Shown here in pieces: positions 34,546 through 42,240 of a stretch of DNA of 64,000 bases. Source of the stretch: Polaribacter sargassicola (GTDB lineage Bacteria; Bacteroidota; Bacteroidia; Flavobacteriales; Flavobacteriaceae); assembly GCF_021991835.1 (NCBI RefSeq), contig NZ_JAHDAU010000004.1:62001-126000 (forward strand), read 5' to 3'. The position numbers and the translations under genes were made by a program. How positions within the stretch are numbered: position 1 is the stretch's first letter; each line of letters opens with the position of its first letter. The notes under the pieces were generated by a model. It saw only the letters and a list, made by a program, of their open reading frames with translations, was not told where the DNA came from and searched no databases.

Positions 34546-35520
34546 TTATTTAAAAAATGAATCTACAAATTCGTGTTTATTAAAAACCTGTAAATCATCT
34601 ATTCCTTCTCCTACTCCAATATATTTAACGGGTATTTTAAATTGATCAGAAATACCAATTACAACTCCACCTTTTGCTGTACCATCTAATTTTGTGACAG
34701 CTAAAGATGTAACTTCTGTTGCTTTGGTAAATTGTTTTGCTTGCTCAAATGCATTTTGCCCTGTAGAACCATCTAAAACTAATAATACATCATGTGGTGA
34801 GTTATCCACAACTTTTTGCATTACACGTTTAATTTTAGTTAACTCATTCATTAAATTAACTTTATTATGTAAACGACCTGCAGTGTCAATAATAACAACG
34901 TCTGCATTTTGTGTAACTGCAGATTTTAGAGAATCAAAAGCTACAGAAGCAGGATCAGAGCCCATTTCTTGACGAATAATTGGCACTTCTGTTCTATCTG
35001 CCCAAACTTGTAATTGATCTATTGCTGCTGCTCTAAATGTATCTGCAGCACCTAAAACAACTTTTAGTCCTTGTTTTTTAAATTGAGAAGCCAACTTACC
35101 AATTGTAGTCGTTTTACCAACTCCATTTACACCTACAACCATTAAAACATAAGGCATTTTGTTGCCATCTTTATCTTTAGGTATTTCCGGAATTGTAAAT
35201 TCGGTTTCATTACCAATATTTGTTTCAGAAAGTAAGCCTGCAATTTCTTCTCTAAGAATTCGGTTTAACTCATCTGTACCAACATATTTATCTTTAGCAA
35301 CTCTTTCTTCTATTCTTTCTATAATTTTAAGTGTTGTAGCAACACCAACATCAGACGCTACTAAAACTTCTTCTAAATTATCTAAAACATCATCATCTAC
35401 TTTAGATTTACCCGCAACTGCTTTAGTTAATTTACCAAAAAAACTTTCTTTAGACTTTTCTAAGCCTTTATCTAAAGTTTCTTTTTTTTCTTTTGAAAAT
35501 ATTTTTTTGAAAAAACTCAT
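34546..35520 (-). CDS. ftsY: Signal recognition particle receptor FtsY
   Basis: This 324-residue SRP GTPase is the membrane receptor for the SRP-ribosome complex. It has a short Lys-rich A domain (MSFFKKIFSKEKKETLDKG) and an N domain, then G1 MVVGVNGVGKTTTIGKLA, LGAADTFRAAAIDQLQVWADR, G3 VIIDTAGRLHNKVNLM, G4 TKLDGTAKGGVVIGI and PVKYIGVGEGIDDLQVF. It is 259 bp behind the L28-L33 operon, whose terminator separates them. The SRP RNA, its functional partner, is at 45.8 kb. Confidence 0.96.
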   Translation of the reverse strand: MSFFKKIFSKEKKETLDKGLEKSKESFFGKLTKAVAGKSKVDDDVLDNLEEVLVASDVGVATTLKIIERIEERVAKDKYVGTDELNRILREEIAGLLSETNIGNETEFTIPEIPKDKDGNKMPYVLMVVGVNGVGKTTTIGKLASQFKKQGLKVVLGAADTFRAAAIDQLQVWADRTEVPIIRQEMGSDPASVAFDSLKSAVTQNADVVIIDTAGRLHNKVNLMNELTKIKRVMQKVVDNSPHDVLLVLDGSTGQNAFEQAKQFTKATEVTSLAVTKLDGTAKGGVVIGISDQFKIPVKYIGVGEGIDDLQVFNKHEFVDSFFK

Positions 35521-35723
35521 AATTTGCTTTTAATTCTAACAGAATACGCTAAAAAGTATGCCATTAGTTAGGTTTGGTCAAATTGTCATTAAAGTTGCCT
35601 ATAAAATAACTATTAAAACATCATATTTTTATATGTAGACAAAATTACAAATTCATCTAACAATAAAATATAGTAATAAAGTACTATAGGTAACGCTCAA
35701 AAATACGTAATTCTATTTCATAA

Positions 35724-35758
35724 AAAAAGCTACTTTCTTAATTAGAAAGTAGCTTTTT
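35724..35758. terminator. Terminator of the rpmB-rpmG operon
   Basis: The 15-bp stem AAAAAGCTACTTTCT / AGAAAGTAGCTTTTT with a 5-base loop lies 22 bp after the DUF4295 gene. The remaining 35521-35723 stretch is A/T-rich and shows no gene. Confidence 0.92.
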
Positions 35759-35779
35759 AATTTTGTTGTATATATAAAC

Positions 35780-35932
35780 TTACTTTTTTGATAAAAAGTC
35801 GCTTACTTTAGCAGGGTCCATAATTGATTCTACAAACATGTAAGCTCCTGTTTTTGGAGATTTAACCATTTTTATAGCTTTAGTTAATCTTTTTGATCCT
35901 GTCTGTAACGATGCTACTGATTTTTTTGCCAT
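35780..35932 (-). CDS. DUF4295 family small basic protein (50 aa)
   Basis: This short gene lies directly behind rpmG (52-bp gap) and before the terminator. It translates to MAKKSVASLQTGSKRLTKAI, then KMVKSPKTGAYMFVE and a tail ending DFLSKK. The basic N-terminus and the conserved place after L33 in Bacteroidota identify the DUF4295 family. A ribosome-associated role is likely from context but not shown. Confidence 0.9.
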   Translation of the reverse strand: MAKKSVASLQTGSKRLTKAIKMVKSPKTGAYMFVESIMDPAKVSDFLSKK

Positions 35933-35984
35933 TTGTCTAAATGTTTTAATCTATGTGCTCTGTTCTGAGTTCTAGATAGTTTAA

Positions 35985-36167
35985 TTATTTAATTTCTTTG
36001 TGAACAGTCATTTTGTTTAAAATAGAATTGAATTTTTTGATTTCCATTCTATCTGGAGTGTTCTTTTTGTTCTTTGTTGTAATGTATCTAGATGTACCTG
36101 GTTTACCACTTGCTTTGTGCTCTGTACATTCTAAAATTACCTGAACTCTGTTTCCTTTTTTTGCCAT
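35985..36167 (-). CDS. rpmG: 50S ribosomal protein L33
   Basis: This 60-residue basic protein has the L33 pattern [40 protein letters not shown]. The usual CxxC zinc pair is reduced to a single Cys, as in zinc-independent L33 forms. It follows rpmB after 29 bp and precedes the DUF4295 gene. Confidence 0.95.
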   Translation of the reverse strand: MAKKGNRVQVILECTEHKASGKPGTSRYITTKNKKNTPDRMEIKKFNSILNKMTVHKEIK

Positions 36168-36196
36168 CTCTGTATAAAATTTTAATTAGCGTAAGC

Positions 36197-36436
36197 TTAT
36201 TTAGTTAAAAACCCGTTAGCTCTTGCTTCTTTTATTACTGCAGAAATTCCTTTCTTGTTAATGTTTTTTAAAGCAGATGCAGATACTTTTAAAGTAATCC
36301 ATTTATCTTCTTCTGGAATGTAAAAACGCTTTGTCATTAGATTAGCGTCAAACTTTCTCTTAGTTCTATTTAAAGCGTGAGAAACGTTGTTCCCTACCAT
36401 TGCTTTTTTTCCTGTTAATTCACAAACTCTAGACAT
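36197..36436 (-). CDS. rpmB: 50S ribosomal protein L28
   Basis: This 79-residue protein has the L28 signature MSRVCELTGKKAMVGNNVSHALNRTKRKF, then WITLKVSASALKNINKKGI. It is the first gene of the rpmB-rpmG-DUF4295 unit and carries a clear promoter at 36477-36507. Confidence 0.96.
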   Translation of the reverse strand: MSRVCELTGKKAMVGNNVSHALNRTKRKFDANLMTKRFYIPEEDKWITLKVSASALKNINKKGISAVIKEARANGFLTK

Positions 36437-36476
36437 CTTTTCGACAGTTTTATTAGTATTATCTCTAAACGAGGTG

Positions 36477-36507
36477 CAAATTTACAAATTTTTATTAATC
36501 TGAACAA
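36477..36507 (-). promoter_or_regulatory. Promoter of the rpmB-rpmG-DUF4295 operon
   Basis: On the minus strand TTG (36507-36505) and TAAATTTG (36484-36477) are spaced by 20 bp. The start would lie about 35 bp before the rpmB ATG. Confidence 0.78.
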
Positions 36508-36524
36508 ACTAATTTTACAAAAAT

Positions 36525-37766
36525 TTAAATAATTTCTTTCAGCAACATTTCTAAAGCTTTATTTACGGTTCTATTTATTACTTTTTCTCTTGGTTGCCCA
36601 AAATTAAATTCTTGCACAACCTGCTCACTATCAGAAACTAAAGCTATATAAACAATACCTACTGTTTTGTCTGTTAAATCTGTTGTTGGGCCAGCATTTC
36701 CTGTTACAGCAATTGCATAATTAGTTTGTAATTTGTCTTTAACACCTTTAGCCATTTCTAAAGCGACCTCTCTACTTACCACGCTAAACCTATCTATAGT
36801 TTCTTTAGACACTTCTAATAAGTTAATTTTAGACTCTGCAGAATAAGTTACAAAACTCCCTTTATAATATGCTGATGATCCTGCTACTGAAACTAAATTT
36901 GCTGCTATCTGTCCGCCAGTTAAACTCTCTGCGGTAGCAATAGTTTTGTTTTTTATTTTTAATAATTCTCCTACTCTTTTTTCTAAAGAATTATCATCAT
37001 CTATACCTGTAATAATTTCTGGTATTAATTGATAAACTTCGGCTACTTTATCATTTAATTCTTTTTCAAGGATTTCTTTATTATCTCCTTTAGCAGATAA
37101 ACGCAAACGAACTTTACCAAAAGAAGGCAAATACGCTAACTTTATATATGGTGGTAAATTATTTTCGAAACCTTCAATTCTTTCTGCAATCATACTTTCT
37201 CCCTGTCCATAAGTCATAATTGTTTTATGTAATATAAAAGGTAACTTAAATTGCTTTTGAATTCTTGGTAGAACCTGATCTGTAATTAAACCTTTCATTT
37301 CGTAAGGAACACCTGGTAGTGACACAAAGACAGTTCCGTTCTCGTAAAACCACATTCCGGGAGCTGTACCTAATTTATTTTCTAATAGAGTAGCTTTTGA
37401 TGGTAATTGGGCTTGATATCTTTGAACGTCATTAAAAGGATGATTTACTTTTATAAACATCTCTTTTATGTGTTTTATTACTTCTGGATATTCTATTAAT
37501 TTATCATCATTAAAATATGCTGCAATTGTTTTTTTTGTGATATCATCTTTTGTTGGTCCTAAACCACCAGTAATTATAACAATATCAACTCTTTGCTCTG
37601 CTTCTTTTAATGCATTTAAAATATGTTGCTTATCATCTTGTATAGATGTTATTTGATAAACAGAAACTCCTATTTTATTTAATTGCTGACCAATAAATTG
37701 AGAGTTTGTATCTACAATCTGTCCAATTAAAATCTCATCTCCTATTGTTATAATTTCGGCATTCAT
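36525..37766 (-). CDS. cinA: CinA-family protein (competence/damage-inducible; nicotinamide-nucleotide amidase)
   Basis: This 413-residue two-domain protein has an N-terminal MoCF-like/COG1058 domain (AEIITIGDEILIGQIVDTNSQFIGQQL, VIITGGLGPTKDDITKKTIA, GTAPGMWF, VSLPGVPYEMKGL). A C-terminal CinA amidase domain starts at about 255 (TIATAESLTGGQIAANLVSVAGSSAYYKGSFVTYSAESK, AVTGNAGPTTDLTDKTVGIVYIAL). Known activities are ADP-ribose pyrophosphatase and NMN deamidation in pyridine nucleotide recycling. Its ATG overlaps the stop of the 105-aa membrane protein gene (ATGA), so the two are translationally coupled. Confidence 0.94.
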   Translation of the reverse strand: MNAEIITIGDEILIGQIVDTNSQFIGQQLNKIGVSVYQITSIQDDKQHILNALKEAEQRVDIVIITGGLGPTKDDITKKTIAAYFNDDKLIEYPEVIKHIKEMFIKVNHPFNDVQRYQAQLPSKATLLENKLGTAPGMWFYENGTVFVSLPGVPYEMKGLITDQVLPRIQKQFKLPFILHKTIMTYGQGESMIAERIEGFENNLPPYIKLAYLPSFGKVRLRLSAKGDNKEILEKELNDKVAEVYQLIPEIITGIDDDNSLEKRVGELLKIKNKTIATAESLTGGQIAANLVSVAGSSAYYKGSFVTYSAESKINLLEVSKETIDRFSVVSREVALEMAKGVKDKLQTNYAIAVTGNAGPTTDLTDKTVGIVYIALVSDSEQVVQEFNFGQPREKVINRTVNKALEMLLKEII

Positions 37767-38080
37767 TGTTTTCCTATTTCATTTATATCAGCATTGTTTT
37801 TATTTTCTTTTGTTAATTTATTTCTTAAAAAAACAAATAGTATATATGGTATTACAATACTTAATATTACTGACAAGTTTCTATTATAATTATACGTTTC
37901 ACTAATTTTAAAATCACTAATAAAACCGTAAATGAATAAATAGATAAATCTAATTGCTAATGATATAATAAAACCATAGCAAAAATATATAATTTGATTT
38001 TTTTGATATCTTTTGGCTAAATAAACAAAACAAATACCAATAAATAAAGAGGCAATTATTTGAAAAATAAAATTAATCAA
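37763..38080 (-). CDS. Small integral membrane protein of unknown function (105 aa)
   Basis: It has three membrane helices (about 4-20 FIFQIIASLFIGICFVYLA, 29-53 IIYFCYGFIISLAIRFIYLFIYGF, 69-87 LSVILSIVIPYILFVFL) and a charged tail ending NDADINEIGKQ-like. I do not recognise the family. It lies 1 bp after the FAH-family gene and overlaps cinA by ATGA, so it belongs to the purU-FAH-membrane protein-cinA operon. Confidence 0.65.
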   Translation of the reverse strand: MINFIFQIIASLFIGICFVYLAKRYQKNQIIYFCYGFIISLAIRFIYLFIYGFISDFKISETYNYNRNLSVILSIVIPYILFVFLRNKLTKENKNNADINEIGKQ

Positions 38081-38081
38081 C

Positions 38082-38690
38082 TTATTTAACTCTAATATTA
38101 AAAGCTTCTTTACCTTCTATAATACCTTTTAAATAATCATTTTCTACAACTTTACCAACACCTGCTGGTGTTCCTGTAAAAATAATATCTCCTTTTTTTA
38201 AAGTAAAGTATTTAGAAACGTAAGCAATTAACTCATTTATTTTCCACAACATGGCATTTGTATTACCATCTTGTACAAGGTTATCATTTTTATAAAGTTG
38301 AAATTTTAATTCTTCTAAATTAAATTCTTCTTTCGGATAAAACTCTCCAACAACAGCACTTCCATCAAATGCTTTTGCTTTTTCCCAAGGCAAACCTTTC
38401 TCTTTGCATTTAGCTTGCACATCTCTTGCTGTAAAATCGATTCCTAAACCTATTTCATCATAATATTTATGTGCAAATTTTGCATCAATATGTTTACCAA
38501 CTTTATTAATCTTTACCAAAACTTCTACTTCATAATGGATATCATTAGAAAAAGGTGGTATAAAAAACGGATTTTTTTTAGGTAAAATAGCCGAATCTGG
38601 CTTTAAAAAAACTACTGGATTTTCTGGTTTTTCGTTAGCTAATTCTTCTATATGCTTTGCGTAATTACGCCCTATACAAATTATTTTCAT
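38082..38690 (-). CDS. Fumarylacetoacetate hydrolase-family protein
   Basis: This 202-residue short FAH-fold enzyme opens MKIICIGRNYAKHIEELANEKP. Motifs are PVVFLKPDSAIL, the metal-binding Glu pair in IHYEVEVLVKI, GIDFTARDVQAKCKEKGLPWEKAKAFDGSAVVG (with the metal Asp and conserved Lys), and FTGTPAGVGKV near the end. Short members include acylpyruvases and oxaloacetate tautomerases/decarboxylases. The substrate is not determinable here. It lies between purU and the small membrane protein gene. Confidence 0.88.
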   Translation of the reverse strand: MKIICIGRNYAKHIEELANEKPENPVVFLKPDSAILPKKNPFFIPPFSNDIHYEVEVLVKINKVGKHIDAKFAHKYYDEIGLGIDFTARDVQAKCKEKGLPWEKAKAFDGSAVVGEFYPKEEFNLEELKFQLYKNDNLVQDGNTNAMLWKINELIAYVSKYFTLKKGDIIFTGTPAGVGKVVENDYLKGIIEGKEAFNIRVK

Positions 38691-38730
38691 TTTTACTTAT
38701 TGATAAATTAAATCAAAAAATATTAAAAAA

Positions 38731-39600
38731 CTACTCTCCTGCTTCAGGAAAAACAACTGCTCTATTACCCGAAACAATTATTTGATGATTTAAATGATTT
38801 TTAACGGCTCTTGCTAAAACCAATTTTTCTATATCTGCACCAATTCTTTTTAAAGTAGTTGGTGTACTTTCATGTGTAACAGGTTTTACATCTTGCTCTA
38901 TAATTGGGCCTTCATCTAAATCTTCGGTTGCATAATGTGCTGTTGCTCCAATTAATTTTACACCTCTTTCATAGGCTTTCTTATAAGGATTTGCTCCTTG
39001 AAAAGCTGGTAAAAAAGAATGATGAATATTGATAATTCTTTCTGGATAATGATTGATAAAATCTGAAGATAAAATTTGCATATATCTAGCCATAATAACC
39101 AAATCTACCTTATTAGAATCTAACAATTCTATTACTTTAGCTTCTTGTTCTTTTTTGGTATCTTTTGTTACTGGTAAGTAATAAAAAGGAATATGAAACA
39201 TATCTGCAATATACCTTAACTTATCATGATTACTAATAATCATTTTTACATTGCAATCTAATCTACCTTCTTTAGATCTCTCTAATAAATCATATAAATT
39301 ATGACTTGTATGAGATACCATAATGGCTACATTTTGTTTTTTATCACCATAATTTACAGACCAATCTATCTGTAAAGGTTTTGCTAGTTCTATAAAGTTT
39401 TTTTCTAACTCTTCTTTAGAAATATTCGTTCCATCGGCATTTAAACGAATTCTCATAAAATATGTATTTTCTATAGAGTTTACATATTGTTGAGAGCTTA
39501 ATATATTAAATCCTTTTTCAAAAAAGAAACTGGTAATTTTTGCTACCAAGCCTTTTTGATCTGGACATTTTATTAAAAAGGATACTACTTGAGGTTTCAT
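38731..39600 (-). CDS. purU: Formyltetrahydrofolate deformylase
   Basis: This 289-residue protein releases formate from 10-formyl-THF, balancing the one-carbon pool. It has an N-terminal ACT domain (VSFLIKCPDQKGLVAKITSFFFEKGFNILSSQQYV) and a formyltransferase-like domain from about 88 (VAIMVSHTSHNLYDLLERS, VIMARYMQILS). The catalytic region is INIHHSFLPAFQGANPYKKAYERGVKLIGATAHYATEDLDEGPII, with His and Asp in place. Length is normal. Confidence 0.95.
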   Translation of the reverse strand: MKPQVVSFLIKCPDQKGLVAKITSFFFEKGFNILSSQQYVNSIENTYFMRIRLNADGTNISKEELEKNFIELAKPLQIDWSVNYGDKKQNVAIMVSHTSHNLYDLLERSKEGRLDCNVKMIISNHDKLRYIADMFHIPFYYLPVTKDTKKEQEAKVIELLDSNKVDLVIMARYMQILSSDFINHYPERIINIHHSFLPAFQGANPYKKAYERGVKLIGATAHYATEDLDEGPIIEQDVKPVTHESTPTTLKRIGADIEKLVLARAVKNHLNHQIIVSGNRAVVFPEAGE

Positions 39601-39651
39601 TATAATTTAATATGCATTTTAAAAATTTAAAATAAAAAGAACACTAACTGA

Positions 39652-40491
39652 CTATGGAATCCATTTTTTAGGAAAGTTAGGTTTTCTTTTTTCTAAAAAA
39701 GCATCTCTTCCTTCTTTTGCCTCATCTGTCATATAGGCTAAACGAGTTGCTTCTCCAGCAAAAACTTGTTGTCCTACCATTCCATCATCAGTTAAATTCA
39801 TTGCAAATTTTAACATTTTAATAGAAGTAGGGCTTTTAGCTAAAATTTCTTGCGCCCATTCATAAGCAGTATCTTCTAACTCATCATGTGGTATTACGGC
39901 ATTTACCATTCCCATTTCATAAGCTTCTTGTGCAGAATAGTTTCTACCTAAAAAGAAAATTTCTCTTGCTTTTTTCTGTCCTACCATTTTTGCTAAATAT
40001 GCAGAACCATAACCACCATCAAAAGATGTTACATCTGCATCTGTTTGTTTAAAAATAGCATGTTCTTTAGATGCTAATGTTAAATCGCAAACTACATGTA
40101 AACTATGTCCGCCACCAACAGCCCAACCAGGCACAACACAAATTACAGCTTTTGGCATAAACCTAATTAAACGCTGAACTTCTAATATATTTAATCTATG
40201 GTAACCGTCTTCACCAACATAACCTTGATGACCACGTGCTTTTTGGTCTCCACCAGAACAAAAAGAATAAACACCGTCTTTTGTGCTAGGTCCTTCTGCC
40301 GAAAGTAAAACTACACCAATATTTACATCTTCACCAGCATCATAAAAAGCATCGTATAATTCTGATGTTGTTTTTGGTCTAAAAGCATTTCTTACATTTG
40401 GTCTATTAAATGCAATTCTTGCTACTCCATTACATTTCTTATATGTAATGTCTTCATATTCTTTAACAGTTTTCCACTCAGGTTGAATCAT
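39652..40491 (-). CDS. menB: 1,4-dihydroxy-2-naphthoyl-CoA synthase
   Basis: This 279-residue crotonase-fold enzyme closes the second ring in menaquinone synthesis. It shows WKTVKEYEDITYKKCNGVARIAFNRPNVRNAF, CSGGDQKARG, the oxyanion and bicarbonate-dependent region VVPGWAVGGGHSLHVVCDLTLASKEHAIFKQTDADVTSFDGGYGSAYLA, and a C-terminal LEKRKPNFPKKWIP. The MenB-specific GGDQ and FDGGYGS are present. Together with menD 2 kb away it indicates menaquinone respiration, usual in this family. Confidence 0.96.
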   Translation of the reverse strand: MIQPEWKTVKEYEDITYKKCNGVARIAFNRPNVRNAFRPKTTSELYDAFYDAGEDVNIGVVLLSAEGPSTKDGVYSFCSGGDQKARGHQGYVGEDGYHRLNILEVQRLIRFMPKAVICVVPGWAVGGGHSLHVVCDLTLASKEHAIFKQTDADVTSFDGGYGSAYLAKMVGQKKAREIFFLGRNYSAQEAYEMGMVNAVIPHDELEDTAYEWAQEILAKSPTSIKMLKFAMNLTDDGMVGQQVFAGEATRLAYMTDEAKEGRDAFLEKRKPNFPKKWIP

Positions 40492-40559
40492 AATTTTGTA
40501 TTTTGGTCGTTCTAATTAAAGAACAAAATAATAGATTACAAAAATAAAGGTTCAAATTT

Positions 40560-41717
40560 ATGATAAAGAAATCGTTCTCACTAATATTTATTCTTTTTTG
40601 CTTAAATGCGTTTTCTCAAAAAATTATTGAAAAGAATTTTGAGTCAGACATTTTAGAAACTATAAGAAAATTAAAAATCTATTTACCTGAAGGTTATGTT
40701 ATGGAAAACACCAAAAACTATCCTTTAGCGGTTGTTTTTGATTCTGAATATTTGTTTGACACCTATGTAGGAAACAGTGTGTTATTTGCAGAAAAAGACA
40801 AAGCTCCAAAACAAATTGTTGTAGGTATTTCTATGAAAGACTCTAAAAAGCACGATACTTATTTTGATTTATTAACAGGAGAATTAACACAAAGTAACTC
40901 TAGCTTTTATGAATTTGTAAGAGATGAAGTAATTTTTTATATGGAAAGTACTTTTAGAACTTCGCCTTTTATTACTTTGGTTGGCGAAGGAACATCTGCT
41001 AACATAATTACGCACTTTTTAAAAGAACCAAATCCTTTTATAAACTCTTATATATGTATAAATCCTACTTTTTCTAATTTTGTTAACCAAGAGTTTGATT
41101 CTTACAACCTAAATAAATTTACAAAAGAGGATAATACTTTTTACTTATACATAAACAACTCTACTTCTTTTTCACCCCAAAAACAAACCAAAATAGAAGA
41201 GTTACATAACAGCTTAAAACCATTAGATTTAAAAAACTTTAATATTATTATTGATAATTTAGACACTTCTAGTAGTGTATCTGCAATAGGAGAAACAATA
41301 CCGAGAGCTTTAAATGAAGTTTTTCAAATATATTCATCTATATCTAAAAGTGAATTTGACAAAAACATTAAAGATTTATTGCCTTTAGACGCTATTTCTT
41401 ATTTAGAAAATAAGTATTTAGAAATTGAATTTCTTTTTGGAAGTAATTTAGAAATAAGAGAAAGTGATATTTATGCTATCGAAAAAATAGTTATCGAAAA
41501 AGAAAACGGAGATAAATTACGTGAATTTGGTAAAATGATTCTAAACAGGTTTCCTTCTTCTCAATTAGGTGATTATTACCTTGGTAGATATTACGAAAAC
41601 AGAAAAGAAATTAAAAAAGCTTTAAAACATTATAAGATTGGTTACGGAAAAATGAACCCTTCTGATCCTAATTCTGATAAGTTTTATGAAAACATTTTAA
41701 GACTAGGTTCTCAATAA
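40560..41717 (+). CDS. Alpha/beta-hydrolase-fold (esterase D/Fes-like) exported protein, nucleophile missing
   Basis: This 385-residue protein has a signal peptide (1-20, ending NAFSQ). An esterase-like domain has LKIYLPEGYVMENTKNYPLAVVFDSEYLFD and QIVVGISM, then VRDEVIFYMESTFRTSPFITLVGEGTSANIITHF. In active Fes/esterase-D enzymes the last segment carries G-x-S-x-G; here it reads GEGTS (142-146), so the Ser position is Gly. The C-terminal 100 residues look TPR-like (LGDYYLGRYYENRKEIKKALKHYKIGYGK). It is probably a non-hydrolytic or altered relative located in the periplasm. It is monocistronic, divergent from menB. Confidence 0.75.
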   Translation: MIKKSFSLIFILFCLNAFSQKIIEKNFESDILETIRKLKIYLPEGYVMENTKNYPLAVVFDSEYLFDTYVGNSVLFAEKDKAPKQIVVGISMKDSKKHDTYFDLLTGELTQSNSSFYEFVRDEVIFYMESTFRTSPFITLVGEGTSANIITHFLKEPNPFINSYICINPTFSNFVNQEFDSYNLNKFTKEDNTFYLYINNSTSFSPQKQTKIEELHNSLKPLDLKNFNIIIDNLDTSSSVSAIGETIPRALNEVFQIYSSISKSEFDKNIKDLLPLDAISYLENKYLEIEFLFGSNLEIRESDIYAIEKIVIEKENGDKLREFGKMILNRFPSSQLGDYYLGRYYENRKEIKKALKHYKIGYGKMNPSDPNSDKFYENILRLGSQ

Positions 41718-41733
41718 AAAAATATATTGTCAC

Positions 41734-41773
41734 AAAAAAAAGAAGATTAGTAAATATTAATCTTCTTTTTTTT
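41734..41773. terminator. Bidirectional terminator
   Basis: A8-GAAGATTA / TAATCTTC-T8 stem with an 8-base loop separates the convergent esterase-like and CvfB-like genes. Confidence 0.92.
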
Positions 41774-41787
41774 ATTTGTAAAGTTAA

Positions 41788-42240
41788 TTATTTTATTAAC
41801 TCTATTCTATCTTCTTTAATTTCAATTAGCTTTTGTCTATACAAATTACCAACTGCTTTTTTAAAGGCTTTTTTACTCATTTTCATATGAAAACGAATAG
41901 AATCTGGCGAACTTTTATCTGTTAACAATAAAAAACCTTCTCTACTTTTTTTAAGTTTTTCTAATACTTTTTCTACATCAGAATCAATTACATTTCTAAA
42001 ACCTTGTGGCCTTAAAGAAACATCTATCTTACCGTCTTCACGAATATTTTTAACATATCCGGTAACTTCCATGTTTTCTTCTAAATCTTGATAAACTTCA
42101 CTTCTAAAAAGTAAACCATCATACTCATCATTAATTAAAACAGTATAACCTAAACGAGTTTCAGTTTCAATTACCAACTGCACTTTTTCTCCTTCTTTTA
42201 ATTTAATATCTCCTTCTTGATAATCTTCTTGTGAATCCAT
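41788..42240 (-). CDS. Short CvfB-like S1-domain protein
   Basis: This 150-residue protein has an S1-type RNA-binding fold at about 15-80 (VQLVIETETRLGYTVLINDEYDGLLFRSEVYQDLEENMEVTGYVKNIREDGKIDVSLRPQG), followed by a winged-helix part (GFLLLTDKSSPDSIRFHMKMSKKAFKKAVGNLYRQKLIEI). This matches the C-terminal half of CvfB proteins, which are usually about 280 residues with further S1 domains in front. No matching upstream half is present, because the menD stop overlaps this ATG by one base (TAATG). It therefore looks like a natural short form with translational coupling to menD. Role: probable RNA-binding regulator. Confidence 0.8.
   Translation of the reverse strand: MDSQEDYQEGDIKLKEGEKVQLVIETETRLGYTVLINDEYDGLLFRSEVYQDLEENMEVTGYVKNIREDGKIDVSLRPQGFRNVIDSDVEKVLEKLKKSREGFLLLTDKSSPDSIRFHMKMSKKAFKKAVGNLYRQKLIEIKEDRIELIK

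Noticed and set aside
34546..35520. Long plus-strand frames opposite ftsY (for example at 35159-35533)
   Set aside because: These are Ser/Leu-rich mirror frames of a certain GTPase gene without any independent support.
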